Of a stretch of 64,000 nucleotides of DNA, positions 23,016-33,798 are shown one piece after another. This DNA comes from Lutjanus erythropterus (lineage: Eukaryota; Chordata; Actinopteri; Lutjaniformes; Lutjanidae). The notes under the pieces were generated by a model. It was not told the origin of the DNA. It made no database searches and saw only the letters and a list, made by a program, of their open reading frames with translations. The translations under genes were made by a program, and so were the position numbers. Location: the NCBI GenBank assembly GCA_020091685.1, contig CM034594.1, forward strand, positions 35,634,733-35,698,732, in the 5' to 3' direction. Every line of letters starts with the position of its first letter. Position 1 is the stretch's first letter.

Positions 23016-25399
23016 TTTAGTTTAATTAACCTGTATAAAAAAACTTGCACAACATTTATCTTAAGTAAATGAGAAAAGATTAGGTGATTCCACTAAATTC
23101 CCGTATGTTTTTACAGTGTACTTTAAAGAGAATAATGTCATTTATTTTACTTTGAGAGTAATATGAATGACTTTTTTTTCCTTGGCACAAGCCCAGACTG
23201 GTGCTGCATAATAGGAAAGATTGATACTGTTTTGTTGCGTCCCACCCCCGAGACAAACAAACCGGGCAACAACTGCTCGTGTTCACATTCCAATTATTTA
23301 CCCGCTAATTATTCACTCCCCTCCAGCTTATAGCGCAATATGATTGGCACAAAATAAATACATACTGTAAATAAAGATGGTGAAATCCTTCTTGCAAGCA
23401 GCCACACTCAGCTAAAAGAGATGTATTGCTTGCCAGTCCAAACGCTGGTGTCAGGCTGTTGCCGCTATTTTGCTCACAGCACCTTCAGGCACTCGGAATG
23501 AAAGCACCCACTTACATTCACTTAGTGTGTATTACATTTTACAGTATATTTTCTCATTCTTACAGTCAAGGCCTCGGGGTAAAGAATTTTTTGGCAAATT
23601 TTCCCACTGAGGGGAATAAGTAATCATATCTTGGTGGGTTCCTTTGTGTGGAGGCAAAAAGGAGGAGATGGGCATGTGTTAGTGACGGAGAGGGAAGGAG
23701 ACTGCCGGGTGTACAGCGACAGGATGAGGGGTGGAAAAAGACAAGTTATGTGTGAGTGAGAAAGTGACAGAGGGAGTGATACATATAAATGATTTGCAAA
23801 GCATCAAGTAGGCCTATATCTACATTCAGCCAAAGTACACTGCTGATTCAGCCGGGATGATCAAACGCTCTTGTCTTGTCTCGCATGCACAGTTTCTCCG
23901 CCGTTATCTCTTTTGTCTTTTCATCTCTAGCTCTCCCCAATCACCCCTTTCCTCTTTCTTTCCCTCTCCCCTTCTTCTTATCCTCTCTATCCCTGTTTTT
24001 TTTATGTTTGCAAAGCTTATTATAGGACATAAAACAGAATCCTTCAGGAATCAGATTTATTTGCTGCAGTGCAAAAGTTCTCTGCAGAAACTCCAGAGGC
24101 CTTATGCACATATTCTGTGTCTTTGATCCAATCAGAATTCAAGTGCTTTATCTAATCATCTGTCTTGTTTGAGCCTAACTGTTTTTGATGTGGAAGTGTA
24201 TTAAAGTGGAAGATAGAAAGGCTTTCATTCAGCAGTATTTCACTCTCTTTTGATCAAATAGCCTTTTTTTCTCCTTTAAAACAAAACTATATCCATATAT
24301 CATCCACGTCTCTTTCACTGATTTATGTTTTGATGTATCAGCCTAACAAAATGGCAGATTGACATTTTTCATTCAGCATGAAAAGTCTCAACAAATAATG
24401 AGTAGTAGTGATAGACTGATTTATATACATATATGTATATATATATATAAAATAATGTAATACAATATTGCAGTTGAATGATGTTGCTTTGAACATACAG
24501 TACTCCACTCTCCCTTAAATACCAGTCAACAACTGAAATCTACAGCATAAATATTATATTATTATATTATATTAGATAATGTGCTTGGAATAATGTAATT
24601 ATATATGACTTCTTTGTTGTGATATTGGCAGTATCAACCATTGACCACCCTGCTCTTTAATACCGTTTTTACAGCAAATTAGCATCTAAATACGCTGCTA
24701 AAGCTGCTGCCCTTTCTGTTTTTTGTTTTTTTTCTTTTCGCAGATGTGCGATTGAAAATGTTTTTAAAGTTTTAAAAGAGTTAAAAGTGTTTAGTGTTTA
24801 GTTTCTTTCCTGCGTCGCTGTATCCACCATCAGGTATCTGCCTTATTTTACTGTTTATGTTCGCTTTCACCTAATAGGAATCGTGTTACGTTACTGCTGA
24901 TGAAAACCCAACATTTCCTGATTTTGCTGCTTCATAATAAAAGCTTTTAGATAGCAAAATAAAGGGGACTTTTATTCTGAAGAATTTATAGGAAGTAAAA
25001 CTTTATACATCATTCAGCCACTTGATTAAAGACAAGTGCTTCATCAGTAAATACACACCTTCAAGCAGGTGCAAACTTGGCTGTGCTGGGCCTGCGGGAC
25101 AAAGGCAAACTGAGTCAAGCAGCACATGTGGATGAAAAAGGAGCAAAAGAGACGACAAGCCCTCATTGCTTCTGCTTCTGCAAACCCAAAGGTGTTGGAT
25201 TTACATCACTGCTGATCAGAGCTGGAGGCGATAAACACCCGTGTCAGCTGCAGAGTCATTTGACCAGGGACTGAATGCTGATTGGACCTTTTCCTTTTGA
25301 AGTAAAAAGTTAGATATAACTGGGTTTTTTGTCCACTTTAAAAGGGGCTTAAATATTAGCATTTGCCATCGAGAGGCCCATGTCATTTGATCACCAGTG
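23016..25399. other. Unassigned stretch
   Basis: No gene. A (TA)n-rich run lies at 24422-24450, an ATT-rich run at 24550-24575 and a pyrimidine patch at 23930-23995. 23290-23345 is AT-rich with 'ccgctaattatt', of unknown meaning. Confidence 0.4.
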
Positions 25400-25822
25400 A
25401 GTGCATTTCCATCAAATTTTTTGCAGACATTCATGATCCTTGGAGGTTGGATCCAACTGTAAAAGTGTGAATTACAAATCACATGGCTGATCCGCTCTTC
25501 AACTGTCCTTCAGTGCTTAAAACTTGCTGATTACTTGTCAGTCACAATGATGACTTCGGTCACTTCCTGGTTGATTTTTTGGTTGTTTTTAGTCAGTTCA
25601 CGTTGAAGATTCTGTGTTTCTAGTCACCTCTGTCCTACTGACTTTTCATCTAGTCGTGTGAAATTGGGTGACATTTTGAATTTGTCCAATATTTTGACTT
25701 ACAACCAAATACCTGCAAAAACATTCCCATCAGCCTCAGCTGTACTTTGGCCCTAATGCTAATTAGCAAATGTTAACATGCTAACACACTAAACTAAGAT
25801 GGTGAACATGGTTAATAATATA
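25400..25822 (+). repeat. Common teleost 'gcaaatgttaacatgctaac' repeat
   Basis: Segments 'acattcatgatcc', 'ttcatctagtcg', 'ccaaatacctgcaaaa', 'cccatcagcctcagctgtac', 'gcaaatgttaacatgctaac' and 'ctaagatggtgaacatgg' occur in the order I recall for a very abundant fish repeat. Class not assigned; left limit approximate. Confidence 0.6.
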
Positions 25823-25854
25823 TGCTGTAACCTCCCATTACCTATTATATGTGT

Positions 25855-26170
25855 CTATGTGCTCTTCCTTCTTTCTCTTTCCTCAAATGTATTTTTAATT
25901 TATCCTATTACCTAATCGCACAACATCTTTTCATCTCTACCCCTTCCTTCCATTCCTTTTTCTTTCCTCCATCCATCTCCGTTTCCTCTTCCTTACCTTT
26001 TGTCCCTTTACGCCTACTCCTATCTGCCTCTCCTCTCTCCCTCTCACCCACTACCTCTCACCATCCTTTACCTTCTTTCTCCCTTCCCTCCCATTGTTAC
26101 ACTCCATCCTCAGTGCCTTTCATCCCTCTGTGCTCTGCCACCACCCTCTTTCTTCTGTCCTCTAATCATC
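25855..26170 (+). repeat. Polypyrimidine tract
   Basis: A long CT-rich strand with few purines. It produces an artefactual 123-codon frame rich in Ser, Leu, Pro and Phe. Confidence 0.85.
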
Positions 26171-26286
26171 TCTCGTTTTTTAATTTCCCCGGCAGACAGC
26201 TCCAGTGCTGGTCCATTTAGTCACAGGCTTTTAATTAGGAGAAAGCAGATTAGGAAGGCCACTCTCTACCCTGCTAATGGTGTACG

Positions 26287-26330
26287 TGCACACACACACA
26301 CACACACATACACACACGTGTACACACACA
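26287..26330. repeat. Interrupted (CA)n microsatellite
   Basis: About ten CA units, then an interruption by 'ata' and a shorter run. Confidence 0.9.
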
Positions 26331-27168
26331 GCCACCTATGCACACGCACAGAAACGTAAGGCCAGTATTATTCATTCAGAAATGTCATTTCATGGATTCA
26401 TGTTTCTCGCTCATTTTATGGGAACAAACACATTTATGCACATATGCTGGCACCTAACACAAGTAAATCAGCGCTTTCGAAAGGTGATTGTATTGTTTTG
26501 AAATATTAATACACCCCCATACACGTGCTTTGTCAAACAGTGGCCGAAGGGAACGCGCTGTTGTGACTATTCCTGTGGGAAACATCGCTGGCGAGAGTAA
26601 TGTCATGTAATTAATATTTGAACTGCCCTTACCTCCCTGTTGTTGTTGTGTTGTTGATGCCGTTGCGTGAAACCATATTAATGTAGGTACAGTGAGTTTT
26701 TTTTATGTGTAAATATATGAGTTTCCCTTATGATGTCATCTGAATAACTTATGCAAATGCAGGTCCCTCAGCTGTTTCTATAGCGGCAGGTCAGACCCAT
26801 CTGAGCCTCTCCTGACACAGCTGTTGAGTCATTCAGCAGCTTTGGATGATTTATAACAAAGTCTGCATGATCTAGTTTAAGTAGTCTTTAGAGAGCTGCA
26901 TTATGGCAGATTGACAAGAGGAATAACAACAACAGTTATTCCCATTACAGTATCATTTTCAAGTGGAGGCTTAAAGTAATCCTACTTGATCAGGTAGAAA
27001 GACAGGAGTGAAAAGAAGGAATTATGACTCACGGAAAGTGATCTTTAATTGGTGTGTGGGAGGAACAAGACCAATCACAGCATTTAAATGAAAATGATAT
27101 GCATAGCTTAAGTGTGAACAAAATGTAGACTACTATAATGCAGTGTTAAGCAAAGCACTGAAAAACTA
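26331..27168. other. Unassigned unique stretch
   Basis: 26500-26720 is relatively balanced in composition, non-repetitive, and includes gtaattaatatttgaac. Nothing marks it as a gene. Confidence 0.4.
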
Positions 27169-27420
27169 TAGGGGAGAGTGGGGTAAGATGAGACAGTTTT
27201 TACTTATGTTGCCTTTAGGCAAGAAAGGAAAATAAGACAGTAAGTACAGTGAAATCATCTGTCTCCTATATATATTACATATTATATGAATACATGGGGG
27301 GCCTTGACAATATGACTTTGGAAATGAAAAGTTTTCCTGTGGGTCAACTTACCCCAGGTTAGGGGTACTCATATAAGTCAGTGGGTAAGTTGGGCCACCT
27401 AAGGTTGCATTGACCTTCAG
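27169..27420. repeat. Fish repeat fragment with 'ggggtaag' ends
   Basis: ataggggagagtggggtaag at the left, and inverted or direct 'gtcaactta/gggtaagttgggcc' words at 27351-27399, resemble a known fish MITE terminus. The right end was not established. Confidence 0.45.
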
Positions 27421-28013
27421 ACTTTTCAAGTTTAATCCTGAGCATAATTTAGAAAATATTTTATTCCTTGAAAAAAGCTATTTAATAATGTTTGCCATCT
27501 CCAAATACTCATATTTTTTTTGTCAAATTTAACTTAAAAGACATAAAAACAAGTAAAAGTTTAAAGCAACATTATGTAAGAATTGTAGTTCATGTGCAGC
27601 TCACATAAAACCCAGTGTCATAAAATGGACAACTGTAATGTGCATTTGTTATGATTTTGTCACTTATGCTCAAAAACTACACCTCTGTAGCTTTCGGCAG
27701 CTTTGCTAAAACAACAACTGATGCAACTCCAGGGATGCACCAATCGACTGGACAGAGACCGGAACCGTACGGTTTTCAGCGTGACCGGCCCTGACCGGTG
27801 ACCGGCCAGCCTGCGTCACATATCCGATTCTGTGCCCATCATTGTCACACAGGAGTTCTGCACGATGGTCACATCATGCACGCAGCAGACAAACTGACTG
27901 TGATATCACCACAGCGCTGATAACAGCTACACACACTAACGTGCTAGCATGAAGATGGTGTTAGCGACAGATTCCAAGAACAGGATAAAGAGCAGACAGA
28001 CAGTCTACAACGA

Positions 28014-28809
28014 GTCCCTATCTCAATATGCATTCTTCTCTGTACTTGTGTTCTTGTGTACTTGAGAAACGTCATCAGTCTCAGTCCAAGTACTGTTCCA
28101 ATTCAAAAGTCTGCATCTCGAAAAGTACAGTCAACTACCCGGATGTGTTCTTGCCCCGCCCGTTTTATTGAGGATGCATCGGGTGGTGACTTGTGTGGAC
28201 CCAGAATGCATTTCGTAGCAACAATGGCAACTTTAAGTTACAAGTTTCAAAATACTACTGTTTTAGTATAACGGAATGCAATTTTAAGATTATTTTATGT
28301 GAGAATGTAGACATTAAAACTTAAAATCTGTGGTCGATTCATCACGATAGTGCGTAGTTTAAAATTTGCTCCAAAGTTTTCGGAGATGTGTCGTCCTGCT
28401 AACAGGATGACCAGCATACCTCACCAGCTGGCAAGATGACCGGACTGTTAGCATTCATGTTACCCCACTAAAAACAGCCTTATCCTTTTGAAATTGGCCG
28501 CTGGCTCTGATATCTCTGTAGTAGTAAAGCGAGATATAACTCCTTTCCGCACATTTAAACCAAAGATACAGGGTTGTGTTTTTTATCATATTTCGTTTAA
28601 TTTCAAATATACATTCATGGTGAAAATAACTGGAAGTGGGTAAGCCAAGACGAGCTGAGATGGTGACATCATCAAGTACGCTACTGTCCCAGTAGCAGAA
28701 TGACCGTCCTGTGTCCTCCCATCCTCGAGAGACTGTACTCCCAAGTCGAACTTGCTAAGTCCACAAGTCCGTAAGTCCGAACTTGGCATACTTGGTATTG
28801 AGAAACGGC
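28014..28809. mobile_element. Nested MITE-like element
   Basis: The left end gtccctatctcaatatgc and the right end, inverted (gccgtttctcaataccaagt), share 'tctcaata'. 'acttg' and 'tgagaaacg' motifs recur near both ends. Internal sequence includes 'agtccacaagtccgtaagtc'. No target duplication identified. Confidence 0.4.
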
Positions 28810-29073
28810 TTACGTCTCAGTAAACTTTGCTCCACTTTGTAGCTCTTCAGGCTGATGTTAGCCAGCAGCAGACTACTGTTCACAGAGGGACAAAATCTCA
28901 CCTCCTGTTCTGGCTGAAGAATAAACAACCTCATTTAACTTCTGCCTCTGTTAGTCTCACGGCAAAGTTTTACCGCAGAAAACTGCTGCACTGCATCAGT
29001 CTCCAGTTTGTTTACATCTGCTTCCACAGGAGATCATGTGAAATCGCATCCTGCGAAATCCCGTGAGATTCCA

Positions 29074-29089
29074 TGATCTCGCGAGATCA
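29074..29089. repeat. 16-bp perfect palindrome tgatctcgcgagatca
   Basis: A self-complementary 16-mer containing ctcgcgag, the same core as the palindrome at 109-118. Confidence 0.9.
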
Positions 29090-29351
29090 CGTTCACCTGA
29101 TTCATAATCTTGATATAAAACTATAATAAGGTCTGGCTGTAACCTGGAGGACTTTGGAGAAAATTTAAATAGTATTTAATTCGTATTTCGTATTCGTATT
29201 TATTTTTATAAGAAAAGTTGGAAAAATGAATGCTGTCAATTATAGTTCTTAGAAAGACTGAAAACCAGAATTGGCCAATATCGGAATCAGCAGGTCAGAC
29301 CCTTCATAAAATCGGAATCAGCCAAGAAAATGGAAATCAGTGCATCTCTAG

Positions 29352-30226
29352 TAATTATCCTCTTTGGTGTTCCACCAGCTCAGTGCCTTATGGTATATTT
29401 AACCTTAAATAGTGGGAAAATGATCAAATATCTGAAAATTCTAAATAAATAATTAAAAAAAACCAATCAAGACAGTCTGTATACTGTATATGAACATCCC
29501 TAACCTATTGACATTTTCGATTTACATTACATTTTAGATTTTTTGATCTGTTCTAAACACAGTTCTTGGGAATTGTGGGATTGTTTCTGTACTGGGGTAG
29601 TAGATAGTGCCCTGATACTGGCTGTGCCCAGTCTCTACAGTCCCAAACTGTCCACACTGTCAGATGAGGTGGTGACGGTGCTGGATGGGGGCTGAGAGAA
29701 AAGAGAAATTAAATATATGGTGTGATACAAAATGAGACATTCTATGAGAGGCATAACAATACAAATGATTCAAACACATGAATGTTTGAATCATGTGACC
29801 TATGACACAAGTGACATAAGTCACTTTTGTCCTGTATTGTTAAATGTTAGAATATCACATTTAATAAAAAAAAAAAAGACTGTTATGTGGGTTGGAATTG
29901 CTAGCTCTAACCAACCCTCCTCTTTTATCCGGGCTTGGTGACCGGCTAAGTGACCCAAAAGAGACACTTTGGCTGAGTTACTTGGTTATTTATTTGTTTA
30001 TTTATTTATTTATTTTTTTTTTACAGTTTTTACAATAGTTTTACATTCACAACATTAAATGGACCAACATAGACAAGAAAAAAGAAACAAGGAAAAACAC
30101 AAGAAAAAACTGTCAATGTCAGTGTGAGAAAATGATGGTAAATGAGGCATGGTGATATGCAGTGTGATGGTGAATGACTAAATAGAAGTGTCAACCACCC
30201 TGCTTGTCTTAAAATCCTGTAGCTTG
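29352..30226. other. Unassigned stretch; 3' flank of the coiled-coil locus
   Basis: Contains a hairpin gattcaaacacatgaatgtt (29767 onward) and a TTTA-repeat at 29987-30022. On the minus strand that repeat supplies several AATAAA sequences about 205-240 bp past the stop codon of the coiled-coil frame, a possible polyadenylation region. Confidence 0.4.
29987..30022. repeat. (TTTA)n and T-run
   Basis: About seven TTTA/TTTG units followed by T10. Confidence 0.9.
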
Positions 30227-31201
30227 TTACAGCTGCTTAGAATGAGTCCACTCAGGTGAATCAGTTGAATCAGTTGGATCACTGTTCCTATGCTTTTTTC
30301 TTTTCCTTAATCCCAGGAAGTGGCGAGTTCTTTTCCAGAAAGACAGATTTTTCTTCTTCTCTGCAGCCTGCTCCTGACTGACTTCAGCCTCTTCAACAAG
30401 TACTGGTTCTTGCGAAATACAGGCCAACTCCCCTTGAATGAGTTCTGGATCCTGTGACACAGCAGAGTATTCGTCCTTCTCATGCTGACAAACCTGGTCA
30501 TTCAGCTCTTCAGTGAGCTGCTCAGATTCTGTGTGGAAGGTTTGACTGTCTTTTTCTGTAGCCTGGAGCTGGCATATCTGTACCTTAAGGTCTTTGATGA
30601 GCTGATCCGATTCTGTGCGGAGGGTCTGATTGTCTTCTTCCGTAGCCTGGAGTTGGGATAACTGTTGCTTCAGGTCCTCAAGCTCTTTCTGATTTTCTTG
30701 CTGCTTGTGCACCATGTACTCCTCACGGCTCTTCTGTTGAGACAACTGTGTCTGCATTTTTTCCAGTTGTTGTTGAAGATGAACCTTTAGAGTACACAGC
30801 TCTTGACTTTTAACTACTTCTTTCTGCAACAGAGCTCCCTGCTTCTCTCTACAATCCCTTTCCATGTGGAGGTCTTTAGTTAAACACTCCATCTGGCACC
30901 ACAGTTGTCCATAGTCGTAGCTCTGTTTTTCCAGGGTGTTGGAGAGCTCAGTCATCCGCTGCTTCTGAGAGATGCAACATTCTTCTGCTCTATGGAGCCG
31001 AGTATTCATCTCCTCCACCTGTTTGACAAGGGTGTTATTGTCAATCGAGAGCTTCTCAAAGTCTTTCTCAAGTTTCTGATTTTTCTTGCTCTCTCGCTCC
31101 AGGTTGGTGGACAGCTCAGCATTCCTCTCCTCTGCTTTCTGGAGCTGAGTGTCCATCTCTTCAATTTTTTTTAACAAGGGCCTCAAGAAAGAGATTCTCA
31201 T
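30227..31201 (-). CDS. Coiled-coil protein frame, probably part of a decayed gene
   Basis: This 324-codon frame is the only protein-like one in the window. Residues about 10-245 are rich in Glu, Lys, Gln and Leu in heptad-like order, indicating a long coiled coil. They include repeats: KKIEEMDTQLQKAEERN against KQVEEMNTRLHRAEE, and QLSQLQATEEDNQTLRTES against QICQLQATEKDSQTFHTES. An acidic stretch follows (about 245-280), then a basic tail with FWKRTRHFLGLRKRKKHR (about 288-305), which might bind nucleic acid or membrane. The first ~11 residues are probably not genuine: upstream coding sequence is in another frame, and the shift falls at a T8 run (31165-31172). I do not recognise the family; the coiled coil alone fits many cytoskeletal or golgin-like proteins. 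No signal peptide or membrane segment seen. Coding origin is likely; present function is doubtful. Confidence 0.55.
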   Translation of the reverse strand: MRISFLRPLLKKIEEMDTQLQKAEERNAELSTNLERESKKNQKLEKDFEKLSIDNNTLVKQVEEMNTRLHRAEECCISQKQRMTELSNTLEKQSYDYGQLWCQMECLTKDLHMERDCREKQGALLQKEVVKSQELCTLKVHLQQQLEKMQTQLSQQKSREEYMVHKQQENQKELEDLKQQLSQLQATEEDNQTLRTESDQLIKDLKVQICQLQATEKDSQTFHTESEQLTEELNDQVCQHEKDEYSAVSQDPELIQGELACISQEPVLVEEAEVSQEQAAEKKKNLSFWKRTRHFLGLRKRKKHRNSDPTDSTDSPEWTHSKQL

Positions 31202-31516
31202 GCTCCATCTGCTTTTCTTGCTCCTTACACACTAAACACTCCTTACACTGCTGTTGAAACAACTGTATCTGCATGTCTTCCAGTTCTCGTTCAAGATGGA
31301 CCCAGCTCTTGACTTCTAACTAGTTCTTTCTGCAACTGAACTTTCTGCTTCTGTCTACATTTCCTTTCAGTTTCGAGCTGTCCGGTCAGATACTCTGGTC
31401 CCACAGTTGTTCATAATCATCCTCTGAGTTTTGGAGCTGAGCTTGCAGCTCCATGGAAGTCATATCTTTTTGTCCAGAACCCTGAATGAAAGTCTCAAAG
31501 ACTTCAAAATGGTGCA
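31202..31516 (-). pseudogene. Upstream part of the coiled-coil locus, frameshifted
   Basis: On the minus strand, a splice-acceptor-like atgcag ends at 31517, and an open frame follows (HHFEVFETF..., then ELQAQLQNSEDDYEQLWDQ). It then breaks. Compared with the paralogous segment about 490 bp downstream (YDYGQLWCQ...VVKSQEL), it has lost 4 nt after DQ and 11 nt after SQEL. Together they total 15 nt, so the frame is restored, until an extra base in the T8 run at 31165-31172 brings a stop. The two segments therefore come from an internal duplication of about 90 codons. The upstream end at 31516 could be an exon start; no further exon was found. Confidence 0.6.
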
Positions 31517-31607
31517 CTGCATAAAATACAAAAAATAGCAGAAAATGAACATTTTCATTTTACAAACAAGAAATTATTCAAAATAGCAGAATTATAATGA
31601 AGAAAAT

Positions 31608-31772
31608 AGTGCTGTCAATTGATTAAAATATTTAATTGCGATTAATCTCATGACTGTCTGTAGTTAATCGTGATTAATCACAGATTAATCACACACTTTC
31701 TTTGTTTGTTCAAAATGTACCTTAAAGGGATATTTTTCAAGTGTTTAAAATCTTTAATTGAGATTTTTGACA
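31608..31772 (+). repeat. Fragment of a teleost 'gctgtcaattgattaaaata' repeat
   Basis: Multiple 'gattaatc' words and 'taccttaaagggatattttt' match, from memory, a common fish interspersed element. It lies directly upstream of the coiled-coil locus. Confidence 0.5.
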
Positions 31773-32029
31773 TGTTTTCCAGAGTTGGGATGATATATTC
31801 CACATTGTTATAAAAATGAACAATGTAATACTATATCGAAATATTGGCAATGATATTAATGACAAAAAACACAACAAAACACATTTCTACCCAACCCTAT
31901 CCCTTTGTTATAGAAGATAGGTATAAGGCACGGTGATATAAAGAGGAAGGAGAGGAAAAAGAGAAGAGTATGTCTCTCCTAGATCAAATGTTCCTTTCAA
32001 TTGCAGAGGTAGAACCATAGGGTACATTA

Positions 32030-32272
32030 CTATATTGTTTGGGTGTTATGAAAGTATGTCAAGAGGGGTCCCTAGATTTGATAGAATTTTTCCTCAGACC
32101 TACTGATTGAAATGCGTATCATCTCCAGTTTAAGGCCGGACATTATCTCTCGAAGCCACTGATTAAGCGCGGGCAGGCCAGCATCCTTCCACTTGGTCAA
32201 GACTACATGTCTGGCCAAAAGCAAGGCAAAGGCAACCATGCAGTGCTGAAACTGCAGAGGGCTGATAGCCTG
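32030..32272 (-). pseudogene. LINE-1-type ORF2 C-terminal remnant
   Basis: The minus-strand translation reads SPLQFQHCMVAFALLLARH, VVLTKWKDAGLPALNQWLRE, then IMSGLKLEMIRI and EEKFYQI*GPLLTYF. The pattern 'A(R/H)..(I/V)..KW....P....W' followed by a Lys/Glu-rich helix and 'F..IW.P' is that of the end of L1 ORF2. The tryptophan is replaced by a TAG stop (32072-32074). The rest of the element is absent upstream, so this is a 5'-truncated, dead copy. Confidence 0.7.
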
Positions 32273-33798
32273 CCAACTGTGTTACCTGGTGCCGCGTACC
32301 TTTTGATTTAAATGTGTTGTTGGGGGGGGGCTCATATTATGACGATGTTTATTTGGGACATTATTATTATTATTATTCAACATAATTCTTTAGCTAAATG
32401 ATTCTACATAATTTTAAACACTCCATTTATACAATACCACCAATATGTACAATACACATTTTGTAGACCTGGAATAACAGGCAGCATATCTGATATGCAG
32501 AAAATTAACTAGAGGAAAGAAAGAAAATGAAAGAAATGAAGGATACCTCCTGAATTTATTATCACAAGACAACAAATGTGCACAGTTGTCTAGAAACAGG
32601 GAATGGGTCACCTTACAGGCTCATCTTACCCTTCTCTCCCATGAAAAAACTTCTTTTCAACTGATCAATTTTAATTCAATTTTGATATTATTAAGGGTTT
32701 GGGCCTACTGCAGGTATTGAAGTCATGCTGAAGTTAAGTCCTCTCTAAAGTACAACAAATTAAAAGCCCAACAGAGCAAAATCACACATGAAAAATTAAT
32801 ATAGTTAACATTAGCTAGCTAACTACACTTTCACCTACAGTATGAGTGTGTTTGGAGGCACAACAAAACTCAAGTTAAGAATAGAAGTACAGTTCAAAAA
32901 AGGAAAATGAAAGGTTCCTTAAAAACAACTTAATTTTTACTTTTGTGTTAACTTTAACTTGTTACTATACCCACACTTGAACTCGTGGTATTTCACAGTT
33001 TGAAAAGGAGAGAAGAAATCTATCTTCTTCCCTTCAGAAGTTCAAAGTGCTATAGCAAAAAACAAAATAAACATGAATAAAAATGCACTCTTACATATAT
33101 AGTTTCAATCAAGCAGACATGACTGGTCACATCCACATTCCCACTGCGCAGTTGCCAAACTCATTTAATCCAACTTGTACTGAAGGAGATTATCCTCGCT
33201 GACAAGAAAGTTCACTCTCTATCCAATCTAATTCTGCATTTGTGCTGCAGCTACTGAAGATTAGCGATAAAACCTTATTTAGATTAGATGAAATGTGTGT
33301 TGCTCCTTCCCAGCACCTGACAGAACACAAACACAGCTCTCCAGGGAGGAAGTGTTTGTGTATAACTGTGTGTGTGAGAGTGGGCCTTTTAACATCCAGA
33401 GTTGGTCATCAAACTCTTATCTTCTAGTTTTCCAGCAGAGTGCATGTGTTGCACTGTTTGCGTGGGCCAAATTTGAATGCCTTGAGCATATTAAGTGCTT
33501 TCTGTGTGTATATGTATTCAGCGCACATGTGCAAACATTAAATTCACGCACATTATGTCTGTGTGTGTTATTCCTCCTAACGGTGGAGTGAATAAACAAG
33601 AATTTGTCCTTTCTTGTTTCCTGCCCAGCAGGCAGCAACTGTGGTACACAACATCAACAGCTGTTCTTTCTGCAATAGGACAACAAAGCCAGACTTGATC
33701 GTGACATGCATCATGTTGTGACTTTCCACTATGTGAAACAATTACTAACTTTTTTTTTTCTGAAAGTAGCAAATGTTCTAGTCTAGACAGTTCACTCT
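32273..33798. other. Unassigned stretch
   Basis: No gene. Short AT-rich and 'ttattattattatt' (about 32361-32376) runs; nothing else recognised. Confidence 0.4.

Larger units (their letters stand above)
27730..29351. mobile_element. hAT-like element with nested insertion
   Basis: The left end cagggatgcaccaatcgact and the right end (inverted) ctagagatgcactgatttcc match in about 13 of the first 16 positions. The interior near the left is GC-rich with repeated 'gaccgg'. No target duplication was found. The element contains a second inverted-ended element at 28014-28809 and the palindrome at 29074-29089. Confidence 0.5.

Noticed and set aside
25849-26220. 123-codon frame
   Set aside because: Entirely a pyrimidine tract artefact.
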